A DNA stretch of 64,000 nt from positions 2,046,001 through 2,110,000 of the forward strand of contig NC_014761.1 of the NCBI RefSeq assembly GCF_000183745.1, read 5' to 3'. Source of the DNA: Oceanithermus profundus DSM 14977. GTDB lineage: Bacteria > Deinococcota > Deinococci > Deinococcales > Marinithermaceae. Within the stretch, counting starts at the first letter, position 1. Each line of letters starts with the position of its first letter. Of this stretch, positions 23,630 through 33,959 are shown piece by piece. Below the pieces are notes generated by a model that was not told where the DNA came from, ran no database searches, and worked only from the letters and a program-made list of their open reading frames with translations. Made by a program: the position numbers and the translations under genes.

Positions 23630-26107
23630 CTACCTCGGTTTGATTTTCGCCCGGCCGTAGGCCATCCGCAGTTTGAACATCGCCCGCTTGTGCAGCTTGG
23701 CGGCCTCCTCGGCGGTCACGCCCAGGTTGGCCGCGGCCTGCTCGAGCGGCACCCCCTCGCCCTCGACCTGGACCACCAGCCGCCGTTCGGCCTCCTCGAG
23801 CCCGGCGGTGAAGGGTTCCAGGTCGGCCCAGGTGGCCTTGGGGCCGGCCTTCTTCTTCGCCGCGCCCTTTTTGCGGGTCTTCTTGCGCCCGCCGCCCGCC
23901 TTGCCGCGCGGCGGACGGTTCTTGAAGTTGGGGTAGGCGTAGTCCTCGCAGTCGGGGTTGGAACACTTCAGGACCTCGCGCTTGCCCTTCTTGACCATGA
24001 TCCAGCCGCACTTGGGGCAGGTCTGCTCGGTGGGGGGGTCGAAGACCAGGAAGTCACACCCCTGCTTGTTGCAGCGCCAGTAGGGCTTGCCGCGGCGGCT
24101 CGTCTTCTGGACGATCTCGCCCTCCTTGCACTTGGGGCAGGTGATGCCGGTGGAGGGCGCCTCGTCGCGGGTGTAGTCGCACTTCGGGTAGGCGCTGCAG
24201 GCGATGAAGGAGCCGTAGCGGCCCCACTTGCGCACCAGCGGCGCGCCGCACTTGGGGCAGTCCTCGCCGATCGGCTCGGCCTCCTTCTTCTCCTCCAGGG
24301 GCTCGGTGTAGGTGCATTCGGGGTAGCCGGTGCAGCCGAGGAACTGGCCGTAGCGGCTCACCTTGATCTCCAGCGGCCGCCCGCAGACCGGGCAGGTCTT
24401 GCGCGGCACCCGCGAAAGCTCCTCGGTGAAGGGTTCGTAGAACTCGCGCACCACCGCGGGCCAGGCCTGCTTGCCCTCCTCGACCTCGTCGAGGCGGTCC
24501 TCCACCTGGGCGGTGAACTCGTAGGCCACCACCCGCGGGAAGTGCTCGACCAGGAAGCCGATCACGCGCTTGCCCAGCTCGGTCGGCTTCAGCGCCCGCC
24601 CCTGGCGCTCCACGTAGGCCCGGCGCTCGAGGGTGTCGATCGTGGGGGCGTAGGTCGAGGGGCGGCCGATGCCCAGCTCCTCCATCTTCTTGACCAGGCT
24701 GGCGTCGGTGTAGCGGGGCGGCGGCTGGGTGAAGTGCTGCTCGCTGGCGAGCTCGACCAGCCGCGCCGGCGCGCCGGCGTCCACCTCGGGCAGGGGTTGT
24801 TCCTCTTGCTGGTCGCGGCCCCAGACCCGCAGGAAGCCGTCGAACTTGAGGATCGAACCGGCGGCGCGGAAGGTAAACTTTCCACCCTCAACGGTGATCG
24901 CCGTCTGGTCGTAGACCGCCGGCGTCATCTGGCTGGCCACGAAGCGGCGCCAGATCAGGTCGTAGAGCTTGAACTCCTCGTCCGAGAGGAAGGGCTTCAC
25001 CTGCTCGGGGCGGCGCTGCACCGAGGTGGGGCGGATCGCCTCGTGGGCGTCCTGAACGCCCTGCTTCTTGCCCCGGTAGTAGTTGGGCTTTGGGGGCAGG
25101 TAGTCGGGCCCGTACTGCTCGGGAATGAAGGCGCGCGCCTCGGCGATCGCCTCGGGGGCGATGCGCACCGAGTCGGTGCGCATGTAGGTGATCAGGCCCA
25201 CCGGCCCCTCGGGGCCCAGGTTGACGCCCTCGTAGAGCCGCTGAGCGACGCGCATGGTGCGGCCCGCGCCCCAGCCCAGGCGGCTCGAGGCCGCCTGCTG
25301 CAGCGTCGAGGTGGTGAAGGGGGGCAGCGCGTGACGGCGCTTCTCCTTGCGCTCCACCGCGGCCACCTGCCAGGCGGGCACCGCCCTGACCTCGGCCTCC
25401 ACCGCCCGCGCCTGCGCCTCGGAAGTGATCAGGAAGTTCTCTTTCTTCTTGTCGAGCACGCGTTTGCCGTCGATCTCGTAAAGCTCGGCGGCGAAGCGCG
25501 CCCCCGCGTCGAAGGTACCGGTGAGGGTCCAGTACTCCTTCGGCACGAAGGCCTCGATCTCGGCCTCGCGCTCGGTAACGAGCCGCAGCGCCACCGACTG
25601 CACCCGGCCGGCCGAGAGCGCCCGCTGACGGAACTGCGCCGAGAGGACCGGGCTGAGGTTGTAGCCCACCAGCCGGTCGAGCACCCGCCGCGCCTGCTGG
25701 GCGTCGACCAGGTTCTGGTCGATGGGGGTGGGCTTCTTGACCGCTTCCTTGATCACCCGCGGGGTGATCTCGTGAAAGTGCACCCTGAGGGGCTTTTGCG
25801 GGTCGAGGTCCAGAAGCCGGGCCACGTGCCAGCTGATCGCCTCGCCCTCGCGGTCGGGGTCGGTGGCGAGCAACACCCGCTCGGCCTTCCCCGCGGCCTT
25901 CTTGAGGTCGCTCACGACCTTTTGCTTTTCCTTCTTGACCACGTACTTGGGCTCGAAGTCGTGCTCGAGGTCCACGCCCAGATCGCGCTGCGGCAGGTCG
26001 GCCACGTGGCCGACGCTGGCCTTGACCTCGTAGTTCGGGCCCAGAATTTTCTTGATGGTCTTGGCCTTCGCGGGCGACTCGACCACGACCAGGGTCTTTC
26101 CCGACAT
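23630..26107 (-). CDS. topA: DNA topoisomerase I (type IA)
   Basis: 825 residues; relaxes negative supercoils. The Toprim domain starts LVVVESPAKAKTIKKILG and includes LATDPDREGEAISWH. The catalytic Tyr is in GLITYMRTDSVRI (near 308). Four C4 zinc ribbons follow (CPVCGRPL..., CPKCGAPL..., CPKCKEGE..., CPKCGWIM...). After a Lys/Arg-rich linker the last 70 residues (ANLGVTAEEAAKLHKRAM) look like a helix-turn-helix resembling sigma region 4, an unusual addition. ATG at 26107 is chosen: TATACT (26115-26120) lies 7 nt upstream, a leaderless start; a GTG six codons earlier is less likely. Confidence 0.94.
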   Translation of the reverse strand: MSGKTLVVVESPAKAKTIKKILGPNYEVKASVGHVADLPQRDLGVDLEHDFEPKYVVKKEKQKVVSDLKKAAGKAERVLLATDPDREGEAISWHVARLLDLDPQKPLRVHFHEITPRVIKEAVKKPTPIDQNLVDAQQARRVLDRLVGYNLSPVLSAQFRQRALSAGRVQSVALRLVTEREAEIEAFVPKEYWTLTGTFDAGARFAAELYEIDGKRVLDKKKENFLITSEAQARAVEAEVRAVPAWQVAAVERKEKRRHALPPFTTSTLQQAASSRLGWGAGRTMRVAQRLYEGVNLGPEGPVGLITYMRTDSVRIAPEAIAEARAFIPEQYGPDYLPPKPNYYRGKKQGVQDAHEAIRPTSVQRRPEQVKPFLSDEEFKLYDLIWRRFVASQMTPAVYDQTAITVEGGKFTFRAAGSILKFDGFLRVWGRDQQEEQPLPEVDAGAPARLVELASEQHFTQPPPRYTDASLVKKMEELGIGRPSTYAPTIDTLERRAYVERQGRALKPTELGKRVIGFLVEHFPRVVAYEFTAQVEDRLDEVEEGKQAWPAVVREFYEPFTEELSRVPRKTCPVCGRPLEIKVSRYGQFLGCTGYPECTYTEPLEEKKEAEPIGEDCPKCGAPLVRKWGRYGSFIACSAYPKCDYTRDEAPSTGITCPKCKEGEIVQKTSRRGKPYWRCNKQGCDFLVFDPPTEQTCPKCGWIMVKKGKREVLKCSNPDCEDYAYPNFKNRPPRGKAGGGRKKTRKKGAAKKKAGPKATWADLEPFTAGLEEAERRLVVQVEGEGVPLEQAAANLGVTAEEAAKLHKRAMFKLRMAYGRAKIKPR

Positions 26108-26142
26108 GAGGCCCAGTATAAACACACCCGGTTAAGAGGATG

Positions 26143-26166
26143 AAAACCCCGCGCCGCGGCGCGGGG
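26143..26166 (-). terminator. Terminator of the cytochrome c gene
   Basis: A 20-bp perfect palindrome CCCCGCGCCGCGGCGCGGGG (26147-26166) followed on the minus strand by TTTTCA. Confidence 0.75.
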
Positions 26167-26184
26167 TCGGGGCGAGCGGAAAAC

Positions 26185-26640
26185 CTACTTCAGGCCCAGC
26201 TTCTTCCAGTTCTCGAAGACCTGCTGGGGGCTGAGCTTGCCACTGCGCAGCGCCTTCACCTCTTCGGCCGTGAGCGGCTGGAACCCCTTGGGCAGCAGCT
26301 TGTCGTTGCCCCAAGCGGTCAGGGTGTAGTTGAGCACCGCCGCCACGTCGGCGTCGGAGAGGTGGCCGTAGGGCGGCATGGCGCCGTTGTAGGTCTTCCC
26401 CTGGGCGACGATCGGGCCCTGGAGGCCGAAGAGCACCACCTGTATCAGGAACTGGCGGCCGGCGTCGCCCTTGGCGACGATCAGCGGCAGCTCCTTGGCG
26501 AGCGGCGGGAACGCCCCGGGCACCCCCTGGCCGGTGGCCTGGTGGCAGCCGGCGCACTGCGCGTAGACCTGCTCCCCGCTGGCGGCCAGGCCGAGTGCGC
26601 CCAGCGCCAGAACCCCAACGAGCATCGCAACTTTCTTCAT
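26185..26640 (-). CDS. cycA: Cytochrome c552 (class I c-type cytochrome)
   Basis: 151 residues. A signal peptide (MKKVAMLVGVLALGALGLAA) leads to EQVYAQCAGCHQATGQGVPG with the CxxCH haem site; the axial Met is in the YNGAMPPYGHLSD block. The C-terminal extension KGFQPLTAEEVKALRSGKLS followed by PQQV...KKLGLK is characteristic of the Thermus c552 type, which donates electrons to the ba3/caa3 oxidases. Good ribosome site GGAGGG near the ATG. It is the last gene before a strong terminator. Confidence 0.93.
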   Translation of the reverse strand: MKKVAMLVGVLALGALGLAASGEQVYAQCAGCHQATGQGVPGAFPPLAKELPLIVAKGDAGRQFLIQVVLFGLQGPIVAQGKTYNGAMPPYGHLSDADVAAVLNYTLTAWGNDKLLPKGFQPLTAEEVKALRSGKLSPQQVFENWKKLGLK

Positions 26641-26673
26641 CGTTTCCCTCCTTCCGGCAAAGCCGGTACGATT

Positions 26674-27321
26674 TTACTCCCCCCGGCGCGCGGCGACGGT
26701 GCCGTTGTCGTTCGTCGGGTGACCCGGGAGCAGGAAGCCAGCCGAGACCACGAAACGCAGGGCGTCCTCGACCTTGATGTCGAGCGGGATCAGCTCGTCC
26801 TCGGGCACGATGATCACGAACCCCGAGGCGGGCACCGGGCTGGTGGGCACGACGACGACGGTGTGCCCCGGGGGCAGGGGCTTCAGGCGCTCCTCCACCT
26901 TCTGCACCACGAAGCACAGCGCGTAGCTGCCGCGGCGCGGGTACTCCACCAGGGCCGCGCGCGAGAAGTGCACCTCGGGGCGGGTGAAGAAGTTGGTGGA
27001 GATCTGTTTGACCGCGTTGTACACGTCCCGCACCAGCGGAACCAGGTTCACCAGCTGATCGAAGGCGGTGAGCAGCTGCCGCCCCACCCAGTGCCCGGCG
27101 ATCATCCCCACAAAGAGGATGACCGCGGCGGTGGACAAGAGCCCCAGCACCGGCAGGATCGGATGCAGCCAGTCGGGGGGCGTGACCCCAAAGAGGCGCA
27201 GCAGCGCCAGGAAGAAGACGTCCGAGGTGTTCCAGATCCAAACCCCCAGGTAGAGGACCACCACCAGGGGCAGGAGCACGACGACACCGGTGAGGAAGTA
27301 ACGTTCGAGCCTGCGGATCAC
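26674..27321 (-). CDS. DUF502 family membrane protein
   Basis: 215 residues. Two or three N-terminal membrane segments (about 9-30, 55-80) precede a soluble part with VPLVRDVYNAVKQI, GSYALCFVV and the family motif VVVVPTSPVPASGFVIIVP (PTxPxPxSGF). DUF502 proteins are conserved in bacteria with no established function. The start overlaps the stop of the upstream lipoprotein gene by 4 nt. Confidence 0.85.
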   Translation of the reverse strand: MIRRLERYFLTGVVVLLPLVVVLYLGVWIWNTSDVFFLALLRLFGVTPPDWLHPILPVLGLLSTAAVILFVGMIAGHWVGRQLLTAFDQLVNLVPLVRDVYNAVKQISTNFFTRPEVHFSRAALVEYPRRGSYALCFVVQKVEERLKPLPPGHTVVVVPTSPVPASGFVIIVPEDELIPLDIKVEDALRFVVSAGFLLPGHPTNDNGTVAARRGE

Positions 27322-27755
27322 CCTTCGCGAACCTCCACGCTGTAGCTGCCGTTTTCGTAGCGCAGCACCACGACCTTCTGTTCCCCGTCCTTCTCCACAC
27401 GCAGCGTCGTCTGGAAGAGGCTGGGGGGCTTCTCCCAGGTGGCGGCCTCGAGCACGCGCCAGCCCGCGTCCTCGAGCGCCGCGAGCAGGTAGCGGCGCAG
27501 CGCGTCGAAGTCCTGCGGGTTCTTGAAGCGGCTGAAGCTGAGCTTGCCGGTGTAGCTCTGCTCGTAGATCACGCTGCCCGGCGGCGCGGCCAGCGGCAGG
27601 TAGGCGCTGAGGAGCGGCACGCCGCCGGCGCCAGCGATCACCAGCACCCCGGGGGCGGCTTCGGCGGGGGGCAGCGCCCGCTCCCCACCCTGCAGCACGG
27701 GGGCGCAGCCGGACACGAGCAGCACCAGCGCGGAAAACCAGACGAGGCTTCGCAT
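27318..27755 (-). CDS. Predicted lipoprotein of unknown function
   Basis: 145 residues. A signal peptide with lipobox LVSGC is followed by an acidic mature part with YTGKLSFSRFKNPQDFDAL and EDAGWRVLEA, then a beta hairpin region (TTLRVEKDGEQKVVVLRY). No family recognised. ATG 27755 preferred; the codon before it is an in-frame GTG. The DUF502 gene overlaps its end. Confidence 0.7.
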   Translation of the reverse strand: MRSLVWFSALVLLVSGCAPVLQGGERALPPAEAAPGVLVIAGAGGVPLLSAYLPLAAPPGSVIYEQSYTGKLSFSRFKNPQDFDALRRYLLAALEDAGWRVLEAATWEKPPSLFQTTLRVEKDGEQKVVVLRYENGSYSVEVREG

Positions 27756-27805
27756 CACGCTTACGTTACCCCAGGCGCGGATGAAAAGCTCCGGGAACCA
27801 GACCG

Positions 27806-27811
27806 TATACT
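27806..27811 (+). promoter_or_regulatory. -10 box for the ABC transporter operon (leaderless arrangement)
   Basis: TATACT ends 6 nt before the ATG at 27818; no Shine-Dalgarno is present and no convincing -35 is seen. Confidence 0.5.
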
Positions 27812-27817
27812 GGGGCC

Positions 27818-28726
27818 ATGTCCGAGACCGGGGAAGCCGCCGCCCACCTGGTGGTGGAAAACGTTAGCAAACGCTACGGGCGCAAGCCCGTGCTCGAGGG
27901 GGTGAGCTTTTCCCTGGCGCCCGGGGAGGTCTACGCCCTGGCGGGGCCCAACGGCTCGGGGAAGACGACGCTGATCCGCATGGTTACCGGCCTCGCCTTC
28001 CCCACGAGCGGACGGGTGCTGATGCTGGGCGAGAACATTCACGAGGGCGGCTTCGCCGTCCGCCGCCACCTGGGCGCGGTCGTCGAGGCGCCGGCGGCCT
28101 TCTACCCCTACCTGACGGGGCGGGCCAACCTGGAGCGGCTGGCCTGGCTCTCGGGGCTCGCGGGCGCCGCCGAGCGCATCCGCGACGTCCTCTTCGCGCT
28201 CGAGCTGGTCGCCGTGGCCGACCAGCCGGTGGCCGGCTACTCCCTGGGCCAGCGGCAGCGCCTGGGGCTGGCCGCGGCCATCCTGGCCCGGCCCAAGGTG
28301 CTCGTCCTCGACGAACCCACGAGCGGCCTCGACCCCGACGGGATCCAGAAGGTGCACGAGATCCTGCGGGAACAGGCCGCCAGCGGCGTCTCGGTGCTGC
28401 TCTCCACCCACCACCTGCGCGAGGTCTCGGCCTACACCGACCGCGTGGGCATCCTCGGCGGCGGCCGCCTCATCGACGAGGTGGTGATGGAAGGCGCCTC
28501 CGAGCGCCACCGCCTGCGCGTCAGCGAGCCCGACCGGGCGCTGGCGGTGCTGCAGACCCTGCCCTTCGTGGACGGCGTCGAGCGCAAGGGCGAGGTGCTG
28601 GTGGCGCGCGGGCCGGTGGACGCCATCGTAAAGGCGCTGGTGGACGACGGCCACCGCGTCTACGAGGTGACGGCCGACTACTTCGACCTCTACGAGTACT
28701 ACCGGGAGCGGATCAAGCATGTTTAG
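27818..28726 (+). CDS. ABC transporter ATP-binding protein (ABC-2 exporter type)
   Basis: 302 residues. Walker A GPNGSGKTT, signature YSLGQRQRLGLA, Walker B VLVLDEPTSGLDPDG and switch His in LLSTHHL. The C-terminal extension (about 220-300) is typical of exporters paired with ABC-2 permeases, such as multidrug, bacitracin or NosF-like systems. Substrate cannot be told. The permease gene overlaps its 3' end by 8 nt. Confidence 0.9.
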   Translation: MSETGEAAAHLVVENVSKRYGRKPVLEGVSFSLAPGEVYALAGPNGSGKTTLIRMVTGLAFPTSGRVLMLGENIHEGGFAVRRHLGAVVEAPAAFYPYLTGRANLERLAWLSGLAGAAERIRDVLFALELVAVADQPVAGYSLGQRQRLGLAAAILARPKVLVLDEPTSGLDPDGIQKVHEILREQAASGVSVLLSTHHLREVSAYTDRVGILGGGRLIDEVVMEGASERHRLRVSEPDRALAVLQTLPFVDGVERKGEVLVARGPVDAIVKALVDDGHRVYEVTADYFDLYEYYRERIKHV

Positions 28727-29489
28727 GTTCGTCGGCTGGGAGATCGTCAAGATGCTGCACCTGCGCTCGGTGCGGCTGGGGCTGGCGGCCGCCTTCGTGC
28801 TGCCCATCATCTGGACGCTGGCGCCGGGGCTCAAGCAGGTCTACGGCCTGGTCCTGGTCTCGGGCTGGCAGGTGCCCTCGCTGGCCCTGCTCGCGGGAAT
28901 GGAGTTCCTCTACCCCTTCCTCATCGCCATGGCCGCGGCCGAGGTGCTGGGCTCCGAGATCAGCATGGGCACGCTCAAACCCCTGCTGCTCAGGCCGCTC
29001 TCGCGCACCCGCTTCATCGCCGCCAAGCTGATCGCCGCGCTCGCCTACCCCTTCATGGTGCTGGCGGCGAGCCTGCTCGCCTCGATCCTCGCGGGCCTGC
29101 CCCACGGCCTGGGCGGCTTCTTCGGGGGCACCGGCCTGGGCGAGGGCGGCTTCGCCGGGGTGGGGTTTTTGAGCGCGGGCGCGGCCTTCGCCGAGGTGCT
29201 CCGGGCCTACGTCTTCGCCGCGCTCACGCTGCTGCCCATCGCCGCGCTGAGCCTGATGTTCGCGGTCTGGTTCAGCTCCACCACCGCCGCGGCGCTGGGG
29301 GCGATCGCCACGGTGCTGCTGATGCGGCTGCTCATCGCCTTCCCCGGCTTGAAGCCGCTCTTGCTGACCACCTACCTCGACCTCTACCTGCACCCCGCGG
29401 ACTGGGCCATGGGGCTCAGCCTGCTCTTCATCTACACCGTCGGCTTCGGGCTGCTGGCGGTGCTGCTCTTCGAACGCAAGGACGTGTGA
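28719..29489 (+). CDS. ABC-2 type transporter permease
   Basis: 256 residues, six predicted membrane helices. The pattern [27 protein letters not shown] is the cytoplasmic coupling block of ABC-2 permeases; the C terminus ends LLFERKDV as is common in this family. It forms an exporter with the upstream ATPase. Confidence 0.87.
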   Translation: MFRFVGWEIVKMLHLRSVRLGLAAAFVLPIIWTLAPGLKQVYGLVLVSGWQVPSLALLAGMEFLYPFLIAMAAAEVLGSEISMGTLKPLLLRPLSRTRFIAAKLIAALAYPFMVLAASLLASILAGLPHGLGGFFGGTGLGEGGFAGVGFLSAGAAFAEVLRAYVFAALTLLPIAALSLMFAVWFSSTTAAALGAIATVLLMRLLIAFPGLKPLLLTTYLDLYLHPADWAMGLSLLFIYTVGFGLLAVLLFERKDV

Positions 29490-29499
29490 GGGAGGAACC

Positions 29500-29973
29500 G
29501 TGGGCAAGCTGACCCATTTCGAAGACGGAAAACCCCGGATGGTCGACGTTTCCGACAAGCGGGCCACGGTGCGCGTCGCGCGCGCCGAGGCCGCGGTGAA
29601 GCTGACCCCCGAGGCCGCGGCGGCCCTGAAGGAAGGCGGGGTCGGCAAGGGCGACCCGCTCGTGGTGGCCCAGCTGGCGGGCATCATGGCCGCCAAGAAG
29701 ACGAGCGACCTGATCCCGCTCTGCCACCCCCTGCCCCTTTCCAAGGTCGCCGTCGAGGTGGCCTTCGACGAGGCCGCAGCAAAGGTGCGCATCCTCGCCG
29801 AGGCCAAGACCAAGGCCGAGACCGGCGTGGAAATGGAGGCGCTCACCGCCGCCAGCGTGGCGGCGCTGACCGTCTACGACATGCTCAAGGCGGCCAGCAA
29901 GGGCCTGGAGATCGAGCACGTGCGCCTGCTCTACAAGTCGGGCGGTAAGTCCGGCACCTGGGAACGCGGCTGA
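29500..29973 (+). CDS. moaC: Cyclic pyranopterin monophosphate synthase MoaC
   Basis: 157 residues. With MoaA it makes cPMP, the first pterin of the molybdenum/tungsten cofactor. Signature blocks: [36 protein letters not shown] (the His and Lys of the active site), [20 protein letters not shown] with VYDMLKA, and a final GGKSG. GTG start with GGGAGG. It directly follows the ABC permease by 10 nt, possibly cotranscribed by chance rather than function. Confidence 0.95.
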   Translation: MGKLTHFEDGKPRMVDVSDKRATVRVARAEAAVKLTPEAAAALKEGGVGKGDPLVVAQLAGIMAAKKTSDLIPLCHPLPLSKVAVEVAFDEAAAKVRILAEAKTKAETGVEMEALTAASVAALTVYDMLKAASKGLEIEHVRLLYKSGGKSGTWERG

Positions 29974-30017
29974 CCTCCGAACCCCCGGGGCCGCGGCCGC
30001 CTCCTGCGGGCCTGGGG

Positions 30018-30032
30018 TGTATACTGTATACA
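30018..30032. promoter_or_regulatory. Palindromic operator/promoter of the gntR-proline operon
   Basis: TGTATACTGTATACA has 7-nt inverted arms around one central base and contains a -10-like TATACT. A repressor bound here would block the promoter; AGGAGGT follows before the GTG at 30049. Autoregulation by the adjacent GntR protein is inferred. Confidence 0.6.
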
Positions 30033-30048
30033 TCTCAGGAGGTCGCCC

Positions 30049-30705
30049 GTGCGCATCGAACGCCCCAACCTGGTCCGGGAAGCCGCCTACGAACGGCTGA
30101 AGCGCCGCATCCTCGAAGGCGTGCTGCGGCCGGGGGCGCGGCTCAGCGAGCCCGCGCTCGCCGGGGCGCTGGGCGTGAGCCGCACCCCGGTGCGCGAGGC
30201 GCTGCAGCGCCTCGCGCAGGAAGGCCTGGTGGAGCTGCGGCCGGGCAAGGGGGCGCGGGTGCGGGTGCTCAGCCCCCGCGAGGTCGAGGAGGTCTACGAG
30301 GTGCGGGCGCTCATCGAGGGCGAGGCCGCGGCCCGCGCCGCGGAGCGCTGCGACGAAGCGGGCGTGCGCCGGCTCGAGGCCGTGCTGGACGCGCTCGAGG
30401 CGGCCGACCCCGCCGACTACGCCGCCCAGATCGCCGCCGACGAACGCTTCCACGCGATGCTGGTGGCCGCGGGCGGCAACCGCGTGCTCGAGCAGGTCTT
30501 CCACGACCTCGACACCGCGCTGGCCCTCACCCGCCAGTTCTCGCGCGACCTCAACCAGACCCCCGAGACCCGTGCGCAGCACCGCGCCATCGTCGCCGCC
30601 ATCCGCGCCGGCGACGCCGCGGCCGCGCGCGCGGCCGCCGAGGCCCACGTGCAGGCTTTCAAGGCCACCGTGGCCCGGCGCATCCAGGAGGCCCCGTGGA
30701 CCTAA
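30049..30705 (+). CDS. GntR-family regulator (FadR/FCD subfamily) of proline catabolism
   Basis: 218 residues. The N-terminal winged helix (REAAYERLKRRILEGVLRPG, GVSRTPVREALQRLAQEGLV) is followed by an all-helical FCD effector domain with metal-ligand candidates Asp and His in ERFHAMLVAAGGN and a later QHRAIVAAI. It overlaps the proline dehydrogenase gene, so it most likely regulates proline or glutamate use; the ligand is not evident. Confidence 0.85.
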   Translation: MRIERPNLVREAAYERLKRRILEGVLRPGARLSEPALAGALGVSRTPVREALQRLAQEGLVELRPGKGARVRVLSPREVEEVYEVRALIEGEAAARAAERCDEAGVRRLEAVLDALEAADPADYAAQIAADERFHAMLVAAGGNRVLEQVFHDLDTALALTRQFSRDLNQTPETRAQHRAIVAAIRAGDAAAARAAAEAHVQAFKATVARRIQEAPWT

Positions 30706-31622
30706 ACCCCCTCTACCGTTCGTTGGTGCTGGGCGTCGCGAACCAGAAGTGGCTCGAGCGCCTGGTGCGCACCCACGGCTGGCGCTTCGCCCGCCGCTAC
30801 GTGGCCGGCCACACCCTCGAAGAAGCCCTGGACGTCGTGAAGCGGCTCGAAGACCAGGGCATCCACGCCCTGGTGGACCTGCTCGGCGAAATGGTGACGA
30901 GCGAGGAGGAGGCCGCGGCCTTCACCGGCGAGATCGTGCGGCTGGTGCAAGCGCTGGGCACACTGCCCTACCCCCGCTGGATCTCGGTCAAGCTGACCCA
31001 GCTGGGCCTCGACCTGGACCGCGAACTCGCCCGGGACCACCTGCGCCGGATCCTCGACGCCGCCCGCAAGGTGGACGGGGTCGTCCAGGTGGACATGGAA
31101 GACAGCCCCCGCACCGACGCCACCCTCTGGGTCTGGCGCACGCTGCGCGAGGAAGAGGGCTACGAGAACGTCGGCATCGTGCTGCAAAGCTACCTGAAGC
31201 GCAGCCCCGCCGACCTGCAGGCGATCCTGCACCTCAAGCCCAACCTGCGGGTGGTCAAGGGCGCCTACAAGGAGCCCGCCGAGGTGGCCTGGCAAGACCG
31301 GGGGAAGATCCGCGAGCAGTTCCTCGAGCTCGTGCGCACCAACCTGGCCGCCGGCGGCCACACCGCCACCGGCACCCACGAGGCGGCGCTGGTGGAGGAG
31401 GTGCGCGCCTGGGCCGAGGCCGAGGGGATCCCGCGCGAACGCTATGAGTTCCAGTTCCTCTACGGCATCCGCCGTGAGCTGAAGCAGGGCCTCGCCCTGC
31501 AGGGCTACACCGTGCGCGACTACCTGCCCTACGGCGAGGACTGGTACCCCTACTTCTCGCGCCGGCTCGCCGAGCGGCCCGAGAACTTGCTCTTCGTCCT
31601 GCGCGGCATGGCGCAGGGCTAG
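30696..31622 (+). CDS. Proline dehydrogenase (monofunctional, FAD-dependent)
   Basis: 308 residues; oxidises proline to pyrroline-5-carboxylate. A TIM-barrel with SVKLTQLGLDLD, VDMEDSPRTDATLWVW, IVLQSYLKRSPADLQ, RVVKGAYKEP and ATGTHEA, then YEFQFLYGIRR, as in Thermus PRODH. The first 30-40 residues form the amphipathic helix segment found in that enzyme. GTG start overlaps gntR by 10 nt. The next gene encodes the second step. Confidence 0.93.
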   Translation: MDLNPLYRSLVLGVANQKWLERLVRTHGWRFARRYVAGHTLEEALDVVKRLEDQGIHALVDLLGEMVTSEEEAAAFTGEIVRLVQALGTLPYPRWISVKLTQLGLDLDRELARDHLRRILDAARKVDGVVQVDMEDSPRTDATLWVWRTLREEEGYENVGIVLQSYLKRSPADLQAILHLKPNLRVVKGAYKEPAEVAWQDRGKIREQFLELVRTNLAAGGHTATGTHEAALVEEVRAWAEAEGIPRERYEFQFLYGIRRELKQGLALQGYTVRDYLPYGEDWYPYFSRRLAERPENLLFVLRGMAQG

Positions 31623-31638
31623 GGAAAAGGAGGCGGCT

Positions 31639-33192
<1,554 letters not shown>

Positions 33193-33209
33193 ACCGGGCC
33201 GAACCACCC

Positions 33210-33235
33210 CACCGGGCGGCGTGCGCCGCCCGGTG
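33210..33235 (+). terminator. Hairpin after the proline operon
   Basis: Perfect 11-bp stem CACCGGGCGGC-GTGC-GCCGCCCGGTG; no T-tract follows. Confidence 0.6.
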
Positions 33236-33287
33236 ACCGTGCAAGGCGGGTCCGCCGCGGCGGCAAGGGCTCTGGCATAATGAAGAC

Positions 33288-33581
33288 GTGGCCGTCAAGG
33301 TGGACTACCGCCAGGAGCTCAGAAGTCGGCTCCCCGAACTTCGCGCGCGCTACGGCGTGAAGCGGCTCTTCCTTTTCGGGTCGCGCGCCCGCGGCGACGC
33401 GCGCGCGGAAAGCGACCTCGACCTGCTGGTCGAGTTCGAGCGGGTTCCCACCCTCTTTGACCTCGTGCGGCTCGAGCGGGAACTCGCGGACGACCTGGGG
33501 GTTCGGGTGCAGGTGGTCACGCCCGGCGCGATCAAACCGCCGCTTAGACCCGCCGTGGAACGCGACCTCGTGGAGGTGTGA
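33288..33581 (+). CDS. mntA: MntA-type nucleotidyltransferase antitoxin
   Basis: 97 residues. The GS-x10-D-x-D motif of minimal nucleotidyltransferases is complete: Gly31-Ser32, Asp43 and Asp45 (GSRARGDARAESDLD). In MntA/HepT systems this enzyme AMPylates a Tyr of the HEPN toxin to silence it. CATAAT (33276-33281) sits 6 nt before the GTG start, a leaderless promoter. The partner gene downstream is broken. Confidence 0.85.
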   Translation: MAVKVDYRQELRSRLPELRARYGVKRLFLFGSRARGDARAESDLDLLVEFERVPTLFDLVRLERELADDLGVRVQVVTPGAIKPPLRPAVERDLVEV

Positions 33582-33584
33582 GCC

Positions 33585-33930
33585 CTGAACGGCGGCAAAC
33601 CCGTCCGCACCTACCTCGAGGACGTCTACGAGAAGGCTAAAAAGACGCGGCGGTTCCTCGGCGACCTCGGGGGACCCGAGGCGCTCGAGCGCGACGAGCG
33701 GCGGACCTGCGCGATCGTTCGCGCCCTCGCGGTGATTGAGGAGACGGCGAGGCGCGTGCCCGCCGAATACCGCGCGCCACCCCGAAATTCCGTGGCGCGA
33801 GATGGCGGGCTTGCGCGACAAGCTGATCCACGACTACCTGGGCGTGGACGCCTCGGTGGTCTGGGCAACCGTAAAGGAAAGCCTACCCGAGCTGGTTTCC
33901 CGGATAGAACCGTTGTTGGAAGAGCGGTGA
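33585..33930 (+). pseudogene. hepT: HepT-type HEPN toxin, frameshifted
   Basis: Translation shows a HEPN domain split over two frames. The first part (RTYLEDVYEKAKKTRRFLGD ... VIEETARRVPAEYRA) is in one frame; the rest (RHPEIPWREMAGLRDKLIHD then YLGVDASVVW) is in another. The switch lies in CGCGCGCC at 33771-33778, consistent with loss of a CG dinucleotide from a GC repeat. The RNase motif R-x4-H-x-Y (RDKLIHDY) is intact in the second half. No ATG/GTG/TTG opens the first frame; a CTG at 33585 is the only candidate. A sequencing error in the GC run is an alternative. Confidence 0.75.
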
Positions 33931-33959
33931 GGCTGGAAAGCCGCCGCCCCGCCTAGGCC

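Noticed and set aside
23690-26143. 817-codon plus-strand frame over topA
   Set aside because: Antisense shadow of a clear topoisomerase I; composition is repetitive and matches no domain.
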